Shown piece by piece: positions 1 through 8,018 of a stretch of 48,929 bases of DNA (positions within the stretch are counted from its first letter, which is position 1; every line of letters begins with the position of its first letter). This stretch comes from Thermotogota bacterium. Its GTDB lineage: Bacteria; Thermotogota; Thermotogae; Thermotogales; Fervidobacteriaceae. The notes beneath the pieces are model-generated. The model was not told the DNA's origin. It saw nothing but the letters and a program-made list of their open reading frames with translations, and did no database searches. The stretch lies in contig JAUQPP010000007.1 in NCBI GenBank assembly GCA_030550315.1, positions 1 to 48,929 of the forward strand, written 5' to 3'. Both the position numbers and the translations under genes were made by a program.

Positions 1-2
1 AA

Positions 3-563
3 AGGTTACTCACCACACGTACTTCTCTTCAACCGATATACGAACTATCCATACCAAATACGGATGCAAGACTTGGGATAGAAAAGTTGTTGTTTAGTAC
101 GGAGCAAAAGATAGACTTGGCGACAGTGACAAGTAAAGTGAACGCCTTGGCGTATGCGATAGAGGCGAGGGATATACAAGAGATGGTGGAAGTGATAAAT
201 AGTATCTATGCGAGGGTGAGCTGGAGGGCGAGGAAGCAGATAGAGAGGAGCGGGAAAGAAGATAGGTTAACTCATCTTGAGGTGTTTTATCAAAGCATAA
301 TGGTGAGTTTGTTTGAGTCTACGGGAGTGAATGTGGAGAGTGAGGAAGAGAGTGCAAAAGGAAGGGCGGATGTGGTGGTTAAGTACAACGGGGTGGTGTA
401 CGTAATTGAGCTGAAGGTAGACAGGAGTGCGCAAGAAGCGCTTGAGCAGATAAAGGCAAAGGGATATCATGAACCGTACAAGGGGAAAGAAGTGTATTTG
501 ATTGGAATGAACATTTCGAGTAAGACGGGAAAGATAGAGGAGTTTGTGTATGAAAAGATTTAG
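3..563 (+). CDS. C-terminal part of DUF1703-type AAA-ATPase / PD-(D/E)XK protein (5' cut by window)
   Basis: The frame is open to the first base of the window, so the ORF-track start (TTG 87) is only an internal codon and the gene begins upstream. The visible part matches the C-terminal nuclease-like domain (PDDEXK_9) of the large Thermotogales/Bacteroidetes family that carries an AAA-ATPase-like N-terminus (DUF1703). The nuclease-fold core is visible as GRADVVV followed by YVIELKV, the D...ExK arrangement of PD-(D/E)XK folds. The purine-rich, G-loaded coding strand is more extreme than in the neighbouring genes. The biological role of these proteins is not established; they occur in many copies and behave like accessory or selfish genes. 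Family assignment is fairly sure. Activity is unknown. Confidence 0.75.
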   Translation, partial: RLLTTRTSLQPIYELSIPNTDARLGIEKLLFSTEQKIDLATVTSKVNALAYAIEARDIQEMVEVINSIYARVSWRARKQIERSGKEDRLTHLEVFYQSIMVSLFESTGVNVESEEESAKGRADVVVKYNGVVYVIELKVDRSAQEALEQIKAKGYHEPYKGKEVYLIGMNISSKTGKIEEFVYEKI

Positions 564-1192
564 TTTTTAAACATTCGTGGGTTAGTAAAAGGAAAGAGGG
601 AGCGTATCTTCTTTTGCAACCGAGAAGACTTGGGAAGAATTTGGAGGTGAGTGTTTAACTGATAAGAGGCTGGGAGTGAACACAAAGGAATTTGCCCGGG
701 TAGGTAGGGGAAAAAGAGGTGTCATGAAGAAGCTACAAGACGAAATGAAATCAATTAGGCACTGACCGTTGAAGACAAAACACTTTTGTTTAAATCTTTC
801 AATTATACCAAAGTTTGCTTGTGGTACGTTTATTTTTTTCAAAACTTTAGTTAGGTGTTGTTAGGAAAACGTGCTAAATCGTGCTACTTTGCTGACGAAT
901 ATTTATCATATGGTCTTGTACACGCCGTACCTTGTTCTTTTCGGACTTAGCAAAAGATATCATTTTGTCCTTCACCGATATCCATGTCGTTGATGTTAAT
1001 CTATATCCTTACTTAGGAACCTTTCTTGAGTGGCAAGGATTATTTCTGAAAGATTCGGGAAAGCGGAAGTTTAGGCATCTAAATCACGAATTTCAATGTC
1101 TAGAAAGGTGAAACTCAATTATGTCGAGCCAAGCTTGGATGTTTAGTGTGCCTTTGCTTGTTATTCGGAGAAAGGTTGCAAGATAGTTATTT
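564..1192. other. Gene-free stretch of about 630 bp
   Basis: Apart from the possible Walker A remnant at 593-655, I see no convincing gene here. ORFs on both strands are short, lack a ribosome binding site and resemble no family. Local open frames (for example one ending near 765, and one of about 70 codons around 900-1110) could be debris of dead genes but are not recognisable. Confidence 0.5.
593..655 (+). pseudogene. Possible remnant of a DUF1703 AAA-ATPase Walker A region
   Basis: Just downstream of the truncated DUF1703-type gene, a short open stretch reads KEGAYLLLQPRRLGKNLEVSV and then a stop. It closely resembles the N-terminal Walker A block of the same family, usually written as FLxRPRRFGKSLxVST. 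The Ser of GKS is Asn here and no continuation is readable in any frame. I infer a decayed second copy of which only this block is recognisable. The match is short, so chance resemblance cannot be excluded. Confidence 0.4.
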
Positions 1193-1221
1193 TTGAGTTT
1201 AGAAAAAGTTCGTGATATCAT
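1193..1221 (+). promoter_or_regulatory. Promoter candidate for niaR
   Basis: TTGAGT and TATCAT are separated by 17 bp, with an extended -10 TG two bases before the -10 hexamer. The start of transcription would lie near 1228, about 45 nt upstream of the chosen niaR start codon. The prediction comes from sequence only. Confidence 0.5.
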
Positions 1222-1273
1222 AAGTACGACAGATATTAACACTTACTGTTGACACTGAATGGGGGCAGATTTC

Positions 1274-1768
1274 ATGGAGCGTCGTTATCAAATATTGGAA
1301 ATGCTCAAGAAGTCAAAGAGACCGATTAAGGGAAAGGAGCTGGCTGAATTTTTTGGTGTTACAAGACAAGTGATAGTGTCCGATATTGCGCAGCTGCGTG
1401 AGGAAGGATACAATGTTGTTTCCACGCGAGATGGTTACATGCTCGACACTGGTGAACATGTGCGAAGAATTGTTGCGGTAAAACATACCGCGGAGGAGAT
1501 TTACGAAGAACTAAGGACTATAGTCGAGAACGGTGGTAAGGTTATCGACGTTATTGTCGAGCACCCTATCTACGGTGAGATCATCGGAAGAATCGATGTG
1601 GAATCGATCGATGATGTTGAGAAATTTGTTTCGGCACTTGTTGCTTCCAATACAAAGCCACTCCTTGAAATCTCGGGCGGTGTGCATCTGCACACAATCG
1701 AAGCCCCGGATGAACAAACGATGGAAAGGATTCTTGAGGCGATAAAGAAGTACAGAATCAACAAGTGA
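1274..1768 (+). CDS. niaR: NiaR-type nicotinate-responsive transcriptional repressor
   Basis: This is a 164-residue regulator with an N-terminal winged helix-turn-helix (residues about 1-55, core FFGVTRQVIVSDIAQL) and a C-terminal 3H domain. The 3H domain is named for conserved histidines, seen here in VKHTAEE, VEHPIYGEI and GGVHLHTIEAPD. The C-terminal half reads very like T. maritima TM1602 (NiaR), a metal-containing repressor of niacin uptake and NAD salvage genes that uses nicotinic acid as co-repressor. I chose ATG 1274 over the ORF-track ATG 1259 because GGGGG at 1261-1265 is a well-placed ribosome binding site for 1274, whereas 1259 has none. It lies upstream of a binding-protein gene and a nicotinamidase gene on the same strand, which fits a local NAD-precursor regulon. 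Confidence 0.9.
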   Translation: MERRYQILEMLKKSKRPIKGKELAEFFGVTRQVIVSDIAQLREEGYNVVSTRDGYMLDTGEHVRRIVAVKHTAEEIYEELRTIVENGGKVIDVIVEHPIYGEIIGRIDVESIDDVEKFVSALVASNTKPLLEISGGVHLHTIEAPDEQTMERILEAIKKYRINK

Positions 1769-1861
1769 ACAACACTCGGAGGGTTCTTTCGCCTTTTCAT
1801 GGAATGTTAATTTTAGTGGGGGATCCACGTAAAAATCAAGCGAGGATAGGAGGGAAGGTTT

Positions 1862-2977
1862 GTGAAAAACTTCGGAAAGTTGGTCTTTGGATTAATGGTT
1901 GTGGTAGTGACTTTAAGTTCATCGCTTTTTGCGTTCAAGGCGATCATGGTTACCGACACAGGAGGTTTGGGTGATAAATCTTTTAACGACGGCACGTGGG
2001 CAGGAATCAAGAAGGCAGCTTCAGAACTGAAAATCGAAGCAAAAGTGATAGTTTCAAACGAACAGACAGACTACATTCCGAACCTTTCGAAAGCTGCCGA
2101 GGAGGTCATGAAGGAAAAAGACGGGGGTATTGTCTTTGCTGTGGGGTTCCTTCTAAAAGATGCACTCGAGAAAGTTGCTCGGCAATATCCGTCTGTTTAC
2201 TTTGGGGCGATAGATTTCACATTGGACCAGCCGTTGCCTAACGTTGTGGGGTTCCTTTTCAAAGAGCATGAAGGTACGTTCTTTGTAGGGTATGTTGCAG
2301 CTGCGATGACGTTAACGGGAAATGTCGGGTTCATCGGTGGAATGCGAATCCCCCCGGTTGAGCGCTACAGGATAGGATACGAAGCCGGTGTGAAGGCTTA
2401 TTCTCAGCTGAGGGGTAAAAAGGTTAAGGTAGTTGTTGGGTATACCAATGAATTTTCGGATCCTAAAAAGGGTAAAGAATTGGCACTTTCGCAGTATTCA
2501 CAAGGGGTGGATGTAATTCTTGCGGCGGCAGGTGCGTCAGGTTTGGGTATTTTTGAAGCTGCGAAGGAACGATCGGAAGCAGTTGCTGGTAAGGGATTTG
2601 AGAATATCAAGAAGGCTGCACTTGCCGGAAAAAGACTATTTTACGCTATAGGTGGAGATATGGATCAGGATTACATCGTTCCGGGTCTCATTTTAACAAG
2701 CGCACTCAAGAGAGTTGATGTTGCGAGTTATTTAGGAGTAAAGTGGGCTTATTCGGGTGAGTTCAAGGGTGGTACTGTTTTCCTTGGATTAAAAGAAGAC
2801 GCAGTTGGGTGGTCCGAGATGAAGTATACGAAAGACGTAGTTCTCTCTCGAGCTCCGTGGCTGCTTGATGATATGAACTACTTAAAAGAGTTGATAATAT
2901 CGGGAAAGATTGTGATTCCCGATAATGACAACGACTTGAAGATTTTTAACGTAAGCTCGGTAAAGTTGCCGAAATAG
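1862..2977 (+). CDS. BMP-family ABC transporter substrate-binding protein
   Basis: The 371-residue protein has a hydrophobic signal sequence (residues 1-24, ending SSSLFA) and then a BMP/PnrA-type periplasmic binding fold, with the family hallmarks DTGGLGDKSFND, the FAVGF block and VGFIGG. BMP proteins bind nucleosides and related ligands for ABC importers. There is no cysteine lipobox, so it should be released or held by other means rather than lipidated. The GTG start is supported by AGGAGGG at 1848-1854. No permease or ATPase gene is next to it, so it must work with a transporter encoded elsewhere. Its place between niaR and a nicotinamidase suggests a nicotinamide, nicotinate or nicotinamide-riboside ligand; this is inference only. 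Confidence 0.85.
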   Translation: MKNFGKLVFGLMVVVVTLSSSLFAFKAIMVTDTGGLGDKSFNDGTWAGIKKAASELKIEAKVIVSNEQTDYIPNLSKAAEEVMKEKDGGIVFAVGFLLKDALEKVARQYPSVYFGAIDFTLDQPLPNVVGFLFKEHEGTFFVGYVAAAMTLTGNVGFIGGMRIPPVERYRIGYEAGVKAYSQLRGKKVKVVVGYTNEFSDPKKGKELALSQYSQGVDVILAAAGASGLGIFEAAKERSEAVAGKGFENIKKAALAGKRLFYAIGGDMDQDYIVPGLILTSALKRVDVASYLGVKWAYSGEFKGGTVFLGLKEDAVGWSEMKYTKDVVLSRAPWLLDDMNYLKELIISGKIVIPDNDNDLKIFNVSSVKLPK

Positions 2978-3061
2978 TTTCGGAAAGTAGAGTTCTTGCA
3001 AGGCGTGGATCCCCCAGTTAATTTGCTTTATTTCTCCTTCCCTTAACAGGAGGTGATGTGT

Positions 3062-3589
3062 GTGAAGGCACTTATGATTATTGATCTTCAGAACGACTTT
3101 GCCAAACCGGGTGGAGCGTTGTATTTCAACGGCGCTGAACGCGTTATTGAACCTATTTTGGAGCTTGTGAAAAAATTCAAGGATGAAGGATTGCCAATAA
3201 TTTACACAAGAGATTACCACCAAGAAAACGACTACGAGTTCAAAATTTGGGGGACACACTGTGTTGGTGGTACGTACGGTAGCGAGATCGTTGACGAGCT
3301 CAAGGAAGCGTTGAATGGATACAAAAAGGTGTACGAAATCAAAAAGACGCGTTATTCAGCATTTTACGGAACGAACTTAGAAGAAGTTCTGAGAGAGCTT
3401 GGAGTTACCGAGGTACATGTGAGTGGATTGGTGACGCATATATGTGTGCTTTTCACGGTCGAGGAGCTCAGGAATCGGGGAATTGAAACAGTTGTGCACG
3501 TAAAGGCGGTGGACAGTTTTGATAAGTCGATGCACGAGTTTGCTCTTAAGGAGATGAAGGATGTTTTACTTGCAAAGCTTGAGGAGTGA
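3062..3589 (+). CDS. pncA: Nicotinamidase (isochorismatase-family cysteine hydrolase)
   Basis: The 175-residue cysteine hydrolase is predicted to deamidate nicotinamide to nicotinate in the NAD salvage pathway. The catalytic triad is visible: Asp8 in IIDLQNDF, Lys94/95 in EIKKTRYSAF and Cys128 in VTHICV. The metal site typical of true nicotinamidases is present as D51-x-H53 (RDYH) and H66 (WGTHC), which separates it from isochorismatases. The ORF track starts at GTG 3053, but the sequence AGGAGGTGAT at 3048-3057 is itself the Shine-Dalgarno, so the real start is GTG 3062. It follows the BMP gene by 84 bp and is closed by a strong terminator. Confidence 0.88.
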   Translation: MKALMIIDLQNDFAKPGGALYFNGAERVIEPILELVKKFKDEGLPIIYTRDYHQENDYEFKIWGTHCVGGTYGSEIVDELKEALNGYKKVYEIKKTRYSAFYGTNLEEVLRELGVTEVHVSGLVTHICVLFTVEELRNRGIETVVHVKAVDSFDKSMHEFALKEMKDVLLAKLEE

Positions 3590-3607
3590 ATTTTCAATTT
3601 TTCCGTT

Positions 3608-3632
3608 GGCCAGTTTGCGCTGGCCTTTTTTT
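3608..3632 (+). terminator. Rho-independent terminator after pncA
   Basis: GGCCAG and CTGGCC form a perfect 6-bp GC-rich stem around the loop TTTGCG, followed immediately by seven T residues. It ends the niaR-BMP-pncA unit. Confidence 0.9.
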
Positions 3633-3875
3633 CATTTCATTAATGTTCGTAAGGTTTAATCTTAGCTTAACTTGTGCGGTGGTCTAACGCGGTACAAACG
3701 TTATACAACATCTTTTGAATATACAACTTTTTCAAGCACTTTTTTCGCTTTCCATATCCCAGAGTTCGAAAGATGTTCGGTAGCAGTTTTTGGAGAGTGA
3801 AAGAAATGGCCAAAAAGGCTTGACCGCCAGGTTCCTGGAGATAGGTAGACTATATTCGGAGAGCGAAAAGAAAGG
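3633..3875. other. Upstream region of the dead helicase gene
   Basis: About 240 bp without a gene between the pncA terminator and the helicase pseudogene. It is AT-rich in its first half, with several TACAA-like boxes around 3690-3730. No clear -35/-10 pair stands out. A long leader would be normal for a cold- or RNA-structure-regulated DEAD-box helicase, but nothing specific is seen. Confidence 0.4.
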
Positions 3876-5109
3876 ATGAGTTTTGTGAGAGAAAGTTCAA
3901 ATATTGTTAGTTTTGAAGTTTTTGGTTTGAGTACGGAAATACTTGAAGCAATAAAGAAAAATGGATATGAAAAGCCTACAGAAATTCAAAGTTTGGTTAT
4001 TCAGCACGCATTTGAAGGTAACAAAGATATCATAGTTCAGGCGAAGATGGGTACTGGAAAAACCGCTGCGTTCGGTATTCCCATCTTGAAGAAACTCTTT
4101 ACGGCTGGGAAGCAATACGTTCGAAAAGCCAAAGCGTTGATACTCACACCAACAAGAAAATTGGCGTTGCAGATAGCAGATGAACTCAACTCACTCAAAG
4201 GTAGGAAGAACTTGAAAATCACGGCAATTTACACAAGCCAGTCTTATGAGAGACAATTTGATGATCTGAAAAAAGGTGTTGATATTGTAGTCGGACTCAA
4301 ATACTTGTGACTATCGATATTGCAAAGCGTGGTATCGATATCGACGGCCTTACACACGTGGTGAACTTTTCTGCTCTATGAGATCCGGAGCATCATGTGC
4401 ACCGTGTTGGGCGTACCAGTAGAGCGGGGGAGAAGGGTACAGTAATTACGTTTGTTTCGAAAGAAGAACATCTCCACTTTTTGAGCTTGAAAAGATTTTC
4501 CAAAGCACGGATCATTAGGGAGGAATTCCGCAGATAGAGGAGATTTACCGCAGGCATTTTGAGGCACTTATAGTCCAACTTAAGCATTCACCAAGAGTTG
4601 AGAGTGCCTTACTACTAACGTTTGCTGAACGGTTGATGGAAAAAATTTGGAGATATCGGTGCTGTGGAAATGTTATTGAACGAGGTGATGCGTAACAAGG
4701 TGGATAAGAACAAATACGATGAAATAAATAGCTTCGATTTTTTAAAGCAGGCTGATGAACGGGTCAGACTCTTCATGGCCCTGGGTAGTAGCGATAGTTT
4801 GGATGCGAAGAAACTAGTTGCTTTTATAGAAGAAAAGACGGGTGTAGAAGCTTCGAATGTGACGAATGTACGTGTTTTTGAAAGGTTTTCTTTTTTCGAC
4901 GTTGCAAGGTTCGAAGGTGAATTGAAAATCAAAGAATTGAAGAGATCAAAGGCAAAACCAAGAAAAAACTTGTTGATTTTGCAAAAGCGCCGGCGGAACG
5001 TTCTAGGGACTGTTCTGGTAGTGGCAAGGAATACATGCGTAAGGATTCTGAGAAGCCTGCTGTCGATGGTAATATAGATAATGTAGGCCAAAGCATGGAG
5101 GCATTATGA
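3876..5109 (+). pseudogene. Disrupted DEAD-box RNA helicase with C-terminal DbpA-type RNA-binding domain
   Basis: Frame 1 (ATG 3876) encodes the N-terminal RecA domain: the Q motif (KPTEIQ), motif I (AKMGTGKTAAF) and motif Ia (PTRKLALQ). It runs to VVG, where a GTPGR motif is expected, and then hits a stop at about 4308. Homology resumes at once in another frame with motif V (RGIDIDGLTHVVNF) and motif VI (HRVGRTSRAGEKG). The DEAD box, SAT motif and motif IV are therefore missing, which means an internal deletion of roughly 150 codons. Further stops or frameshifts occur at about 4380, 4527 and in an A-run near 4964. The 4664-5077 ORF carries a DbpA RNA-binding domain (ERVRLFMALGSSDSL ... FERFSFFDV), and the restored frame ends at TGA 5107-5109. 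Such helicases remodel rRNA during ribosome assembly. This copy cannot be active. Confidence 0.9.
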
Positions 5110-5149
5110 AGAAGTCAAAGGACAGGTGCAGGAGGGAACGCGTAAGGTA

Positions 5150-6193
5150 ATGACCGGAAATGATCGTACTAACGTTTCGAGTTTACTCGAGCCCTTGGTG
5201 TCGGTCATACTTCCGACCTATAATGAGGCTCAAACGGTGGAAAAGAGCCTCGTTAGTCTTTTGGATGGTGGTTATCGTAATATCGAAGTGTTGGTTGTGG
5301 ACGGCGGAAGTGTCGACGGTACACTCGATTTGGTTCGATCGATAGCGTCACGTTATCCGGGTAAGGTTTTAATCTTGCACAACGAAAAGAGATACACACC
5401 GCATGCGCTCAACATCGGAATAAGGAAAGCAAAAGGGAGCTATATAATGATCGCGAGCGCGCACGCAGTTTTCTCGAAAAACTACCTTGAAGCATGTGTA
5501 AAGGTGTTGGAAGAAGGAAAAGCGGATGTAACTGGAGGAGTCTTGGAAGTACGTGCAAGGAGCGAGAGCAAAAAGGCGAAGGCAATTGCTTCCGTTTTGT
5601 CACATCCTTTTGGTGTTGGTGGTGCACGCTACAGACTGGGTACTGAGACTGAGATGTACGTAGATACCGTAGCCTACGGTGTTTACAGGAAGGAGATCTT
5701 CGAACACGTGGGACTCTTTGATGAAAGGTTTATAAGAAATCAGGATTTAGAGTTCAACCTCAGGCTCAAAAGAGCAGGGTACCGCACGATGCTAGTCCCC
5801 CACACAAAAGCATACTATTTGGCACGGGATTCATACTCCGCATTGTGGAAGAACAACTTCGAGAACGGCAGATGGGTAACAAAAGGTGCAAAGTACACCA
5901 AAAATTCATTTTCATTCAGACATTTAGTGCCCCTTTTCTTCGTTCTTTATCTTACTATTTTCGGTGGATTCGCGCTCTTAACAACAAAAACCATATCTCA
6001 TCTTTTTCTTCTATCGCTTCCAGCTCTTCTGTACCTTTCTTTGGCTTTATACTTTGCCACGGTGCTTTCGCTTCAAAATCGTAAAATCACTCTTATACCG
6101 TACGTTCTCACTGCATTTGTCGTGCTGCACATTTCGTACGGTATTGGCTCGTTGTTTGGGTTGATGGAACATGCGGTTAGGATGGCATTTTAG
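5150..6193 (+). CDS. Family 2 glycosyltransferase with C-terminal membrane helices
   Basis: Residues about 20-240 form a GT-A catalytic domain with the GT2 hallmarks VSVILPTYNEA, VVDGGSVDGT and ADVTGGV. The acceptor-loop block NQDLEFNLRLKRAGYR resembles the ED motif of ExoA-like transferases. The last 100 residues hold about three hydrophobic segments (PLFFVLYLTIFGGFALL and following), so the enzyme should sit on the inner face of the membrane and make a surface polysaccharide or glycolipid. The start is uncertain: the ORF track begins at GTG 5126, inside the region preceding AGGAGGG (5130-5136). ATG 5150 is the first good codon after that site, although the spacing is long. It converges on the radical SAM gene, sharing four bases at the stop codons, so there is no room for a terminator. 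Confidence 0.85.
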   Translation: MTGNDRTNVSSLLEPLVSVILPTYNEAQTVEKSLVSLLDGGYRNIEVLVVDGGSVDGTLDLVRSIASRYPGKVLILHNEKRYTPHALNIGIRKAKGSYIMIASAHAVFSKNYLEACVKVLEEGKADVTGGVLEVRARSESKKAKAIASVLSHPFGVGGARYRLGTETEMYVDTVAYGVYRKEIFEHVGLFDERFIRNQDLEFNLRLKRAGYRTMLVPHTKAYYLARDSYSALWKNNFENGRWVTKGAKYTKNSFSFRHLVPLFFVLYLTIFGGFALLTTKTISHLFLLSLPALLYLSLALYFATVLSLQNRKITLIPYVLTAFVVLHISYGIGSLFGLMEHAVRMAF

Positions 6194-7134
6194 TTTTCAC
6201 GAACAAGGTCGTAACCTTCGCTTATTTTAAACTGACTTTTCAAGTGTCTCTGGATGTACTGACCGCAGTTGCTTCCTATTTTGTTTTCTTCGAGCTCTCC
6301 AACACTGATGATAACTTCAAAACCGGCATCTTTTAGTTCTTGAACAAAGCGCGCGTGCTTTACAAGTGAACCATCGCCAAGTACGTCCGATTTCAAACCG
6401 TTTTCCAAAGCCTTATAGGTAGGGTTGACCGGTGTTATTTTCACTAGAAATTTGTCCGGTGAGAAGTATTTTTTAATCACGCCCGCGTTCACTATATTTT
6501 CACTTGCAAGGGCGAAGTTGAGGGTAATTTTGCGGTCACCCTCTTTGACAAATTTTTCTCCATATCGGGCAATTTCTTCGAAGTTCCATTTCTTTACAGG
6601 AATTATCTCGTCGCGTTGTAATTCGTCGGTGCTGTGAATTGAAAATTGCATCTGAAACCTGCCTCTGTAGTGTTTTTCCTTTATTTCAAAGAGCCTTTCG
6701 AACCATTCGGTGCGCCCGAACGGTGCAACGGTGCTTATAGATGGAAGTAATCCTGGTGCATCGAGAACGGTGGGAAGTTCTTCAAGTACGTCAAGTACCG
6801 CATCGTTCAACGCAGGTTCGCCGACCCGTGCAAACTGGATTTTGAATTTCTCAACTGGGACATGGCGGTCGAAACGTTGGTTAACCAGAAAGAGTATTTG
6901 CTCCAATATTTCCTCCTTTGCTAATTTTCGTTTGTAATACCCTCCAGCGTCGCACATTTTACAGCCGACCGGGCATCCGTCCATTGTGGAGACGATGAGT
7001 ACCCATTTTTTTTTCCTTGGAACTGGGGGCTGGACAGACTCGACAAATTCAACGAGTGCCCCACGACTTGTTTTCCCAAGATAAACGTACGCAACTTGTT
7101 CCTTGCCATATTTTGCGATTACTTCCATTTTCAC
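6190..7134 (-). CDS. Radical SAM protein of the RlmN/Cfr-like group, lacking the resolving cysteine
   Basis: The 314-residue protein has the RlmN/Cfr-type CxxxCxxC cluster motif (GCPVGCKMC: C54, C58, C61) for a [4Fe-4S]/SAM centre. Its C-terminal NCGQ (C290) matches the cysteine that is methylated in RlmN and Cfr. The second RlmN cysteine (C118 in E. coli), seven residues before the cluster motif, is replaced here by Ile47. The N-terminal helix-hairpin domain of RlmN is reduced to about 40 residues. It is therefore probably not the housekeeping 23S rRNA A2503 methylase; substrate and chemistry are unknown. The GTG start overlaps the stop of the upstream flavoprotein gene (GTGA), with GGAGGT five bases upstream, so the two are translationally coupled. 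Confidence 0.8.
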   Translation of the reverse strand: MKMEVIAKYGKEQVAYVYLGKTSRGALVEFVESVQPPVPRKKKWVLIVSTMDGCPVGCKMCDAGGYYKRKLAKEEILEQILFLVNQRFDRHVPVEKFKIQFARVGEPALNDAVLDVLEELPTVLDAPGLLPSISTVAPFGRTEWFERLFEIKEKHYRGRFQMQFSIHSTDELQRDEIIPVKKWNFEEIARYGEKFVKEGDRKITLNFALASENIVNAGVIKKYFSPDKFLVKITPVNPTYKALENGLKSDVLGDGSLVKHARFVQELKDAGFEVIISVGELEENKIGSNCGQYIQRHLKSQFKISEGYDLVREN

Positions 7135-7973
7135 TCAGCACCTCCAAGTAATTCTATTATCATCATTGCGGCCTTTATGCCTTCACCTATTGCAATACTC
7201 ATTTGTCTGTAATGCACGTGCGCTGCATCACCTATGATGAGTACTTTGTCGAAGTTTTCCACGTTCATCTTTGGTAAATTCTCAACTCTGCCGATTGCGA
7301 TAAGTAGAGCGTCGAATTCTTGCTGTTCTCCTTGCGAAGTAACTATTACCAAACGCTCACCATGACTTCTAACTTCCCGGATGGGTGTTTTATGATGTAT
7401 TGGAATTTTTCTATTCCTTGCTTCTTCAACCAGCTTTAATAATGCACGAGGTCGCTCACCGCGGATAAAAATTTCCGGCTTAATGCCATTTTCAAAGGCC
7501 TTTAGCGCTCCATCGAAGGCGATATCCCCACCACCGTATACGGCTAAGTTCGATATTCCTCTAGGCAACTTTACGTACTCGTATGAAACTCGTTCCGAGA
7601 TTTCAAACTCTGGAATTCGCTTAGGTTTTGTCCCTGTGGCAATGACCAAGAAGTCGTAGGGGTATTCACCTTTGATACCAAATAATCTCCCATCCTCAAC
7701 TGAGAGTATCTCGTCCTTTACGATTTCAAGCCCGTTAATGTCAATCAGTCTTTTGAACTCCGCAACAATTTCCGCTCCGGATCTTGCAGGCATGAGGGGG
7801 ATGTTCTCCACCCTCCAAGCATTACGAATAAGCCCACCTATTTCCTCTTTTTCGAATATTCTAGCAGATATACCGTACCTCTTCAACATCAATGCACACG
7901 AAAGTCCAGCCGGCCCGCCACCAACGATGCAAATATGTTTTTGAGGTCTCAAAAAACGCTCACTCCCAAACAA
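7131..7973 (-). CDS. Thioredoxin-reductase-like FAD/NAD(P)H oxidoreductase without redox CxxC
   Basis: About 280 residues with an FAD Rossmann motif near the N-terminus (CIVGGGPAGLSCALML), an ATG block (LVIATGTKPKR), a second nucleotide-binding GxGxxG-like motif (AVYGGGDIAFDGA) and the C-terminal FAD-binding block IIGDAAH. The architecture is that of thioredoxin-reductase-like flavoproteins. No CxxC lies between the two halves, so it cannot pass electrons through a disulfide as thioredoxin reductase does. Coupling by a 4-bp overlap to the radical SAM gene suggests that it supplies electrons for that enzyme; this is inference. The start is either TTG 7973 or TTG 7952. The second has GGGAGTGAG upstream; the first has only a weak site. 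Confidence 0.8.
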   Translation of the reverse strand: MFGSERFLRPQKHICIVGGGPAGLSCALMLKRYGISARIFEKEEIGGLIRNAWRVENIPLMPARSGAEIVAEFKRLIDINGLEIVKDEILSVEDGRLFGIKGEYPYDFLVIATGTKPKRIPEFEISERVSYEYVKLPRGISNLAVYGGGDIAFDGALKAFENGIKPEIFIRGERPRALLKLVEEARNRKIPIHHKTPIREVRSHGERLVIVTSQGEQQEFDALLIAIGRVENLPKMNVENFDKVLIIGDAAHVHYRQMSIAIGEGIKAAMMIIELLGGAE

Positions 7974-8018
7974 TTTTTCTTCAAATCGCGACTATCGTGT
8001 TTTACCTTCCACACAGAA

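Noticed and set aside
582-842. Minus-strand 86-codon ORF
   Set aside because: No ribosome binding site, no family resemblance, and low-complexity Phe/Ser composition; it lies opposite the likely Walker A remnant.
1249-1254. TTGACA just before niaR as a -35 box
   Set aside because: No -10 follows at the right distance, and the position overlaps the beginning of the coding region; the 1193-1221 pair is better.
4664-5077. ORF as an independent gene of 137 residues
   Set aside because: It begins without a ribosome binding site inside the helicase homology, and its DbpA-type domain belongs to the helicase pseudogene.
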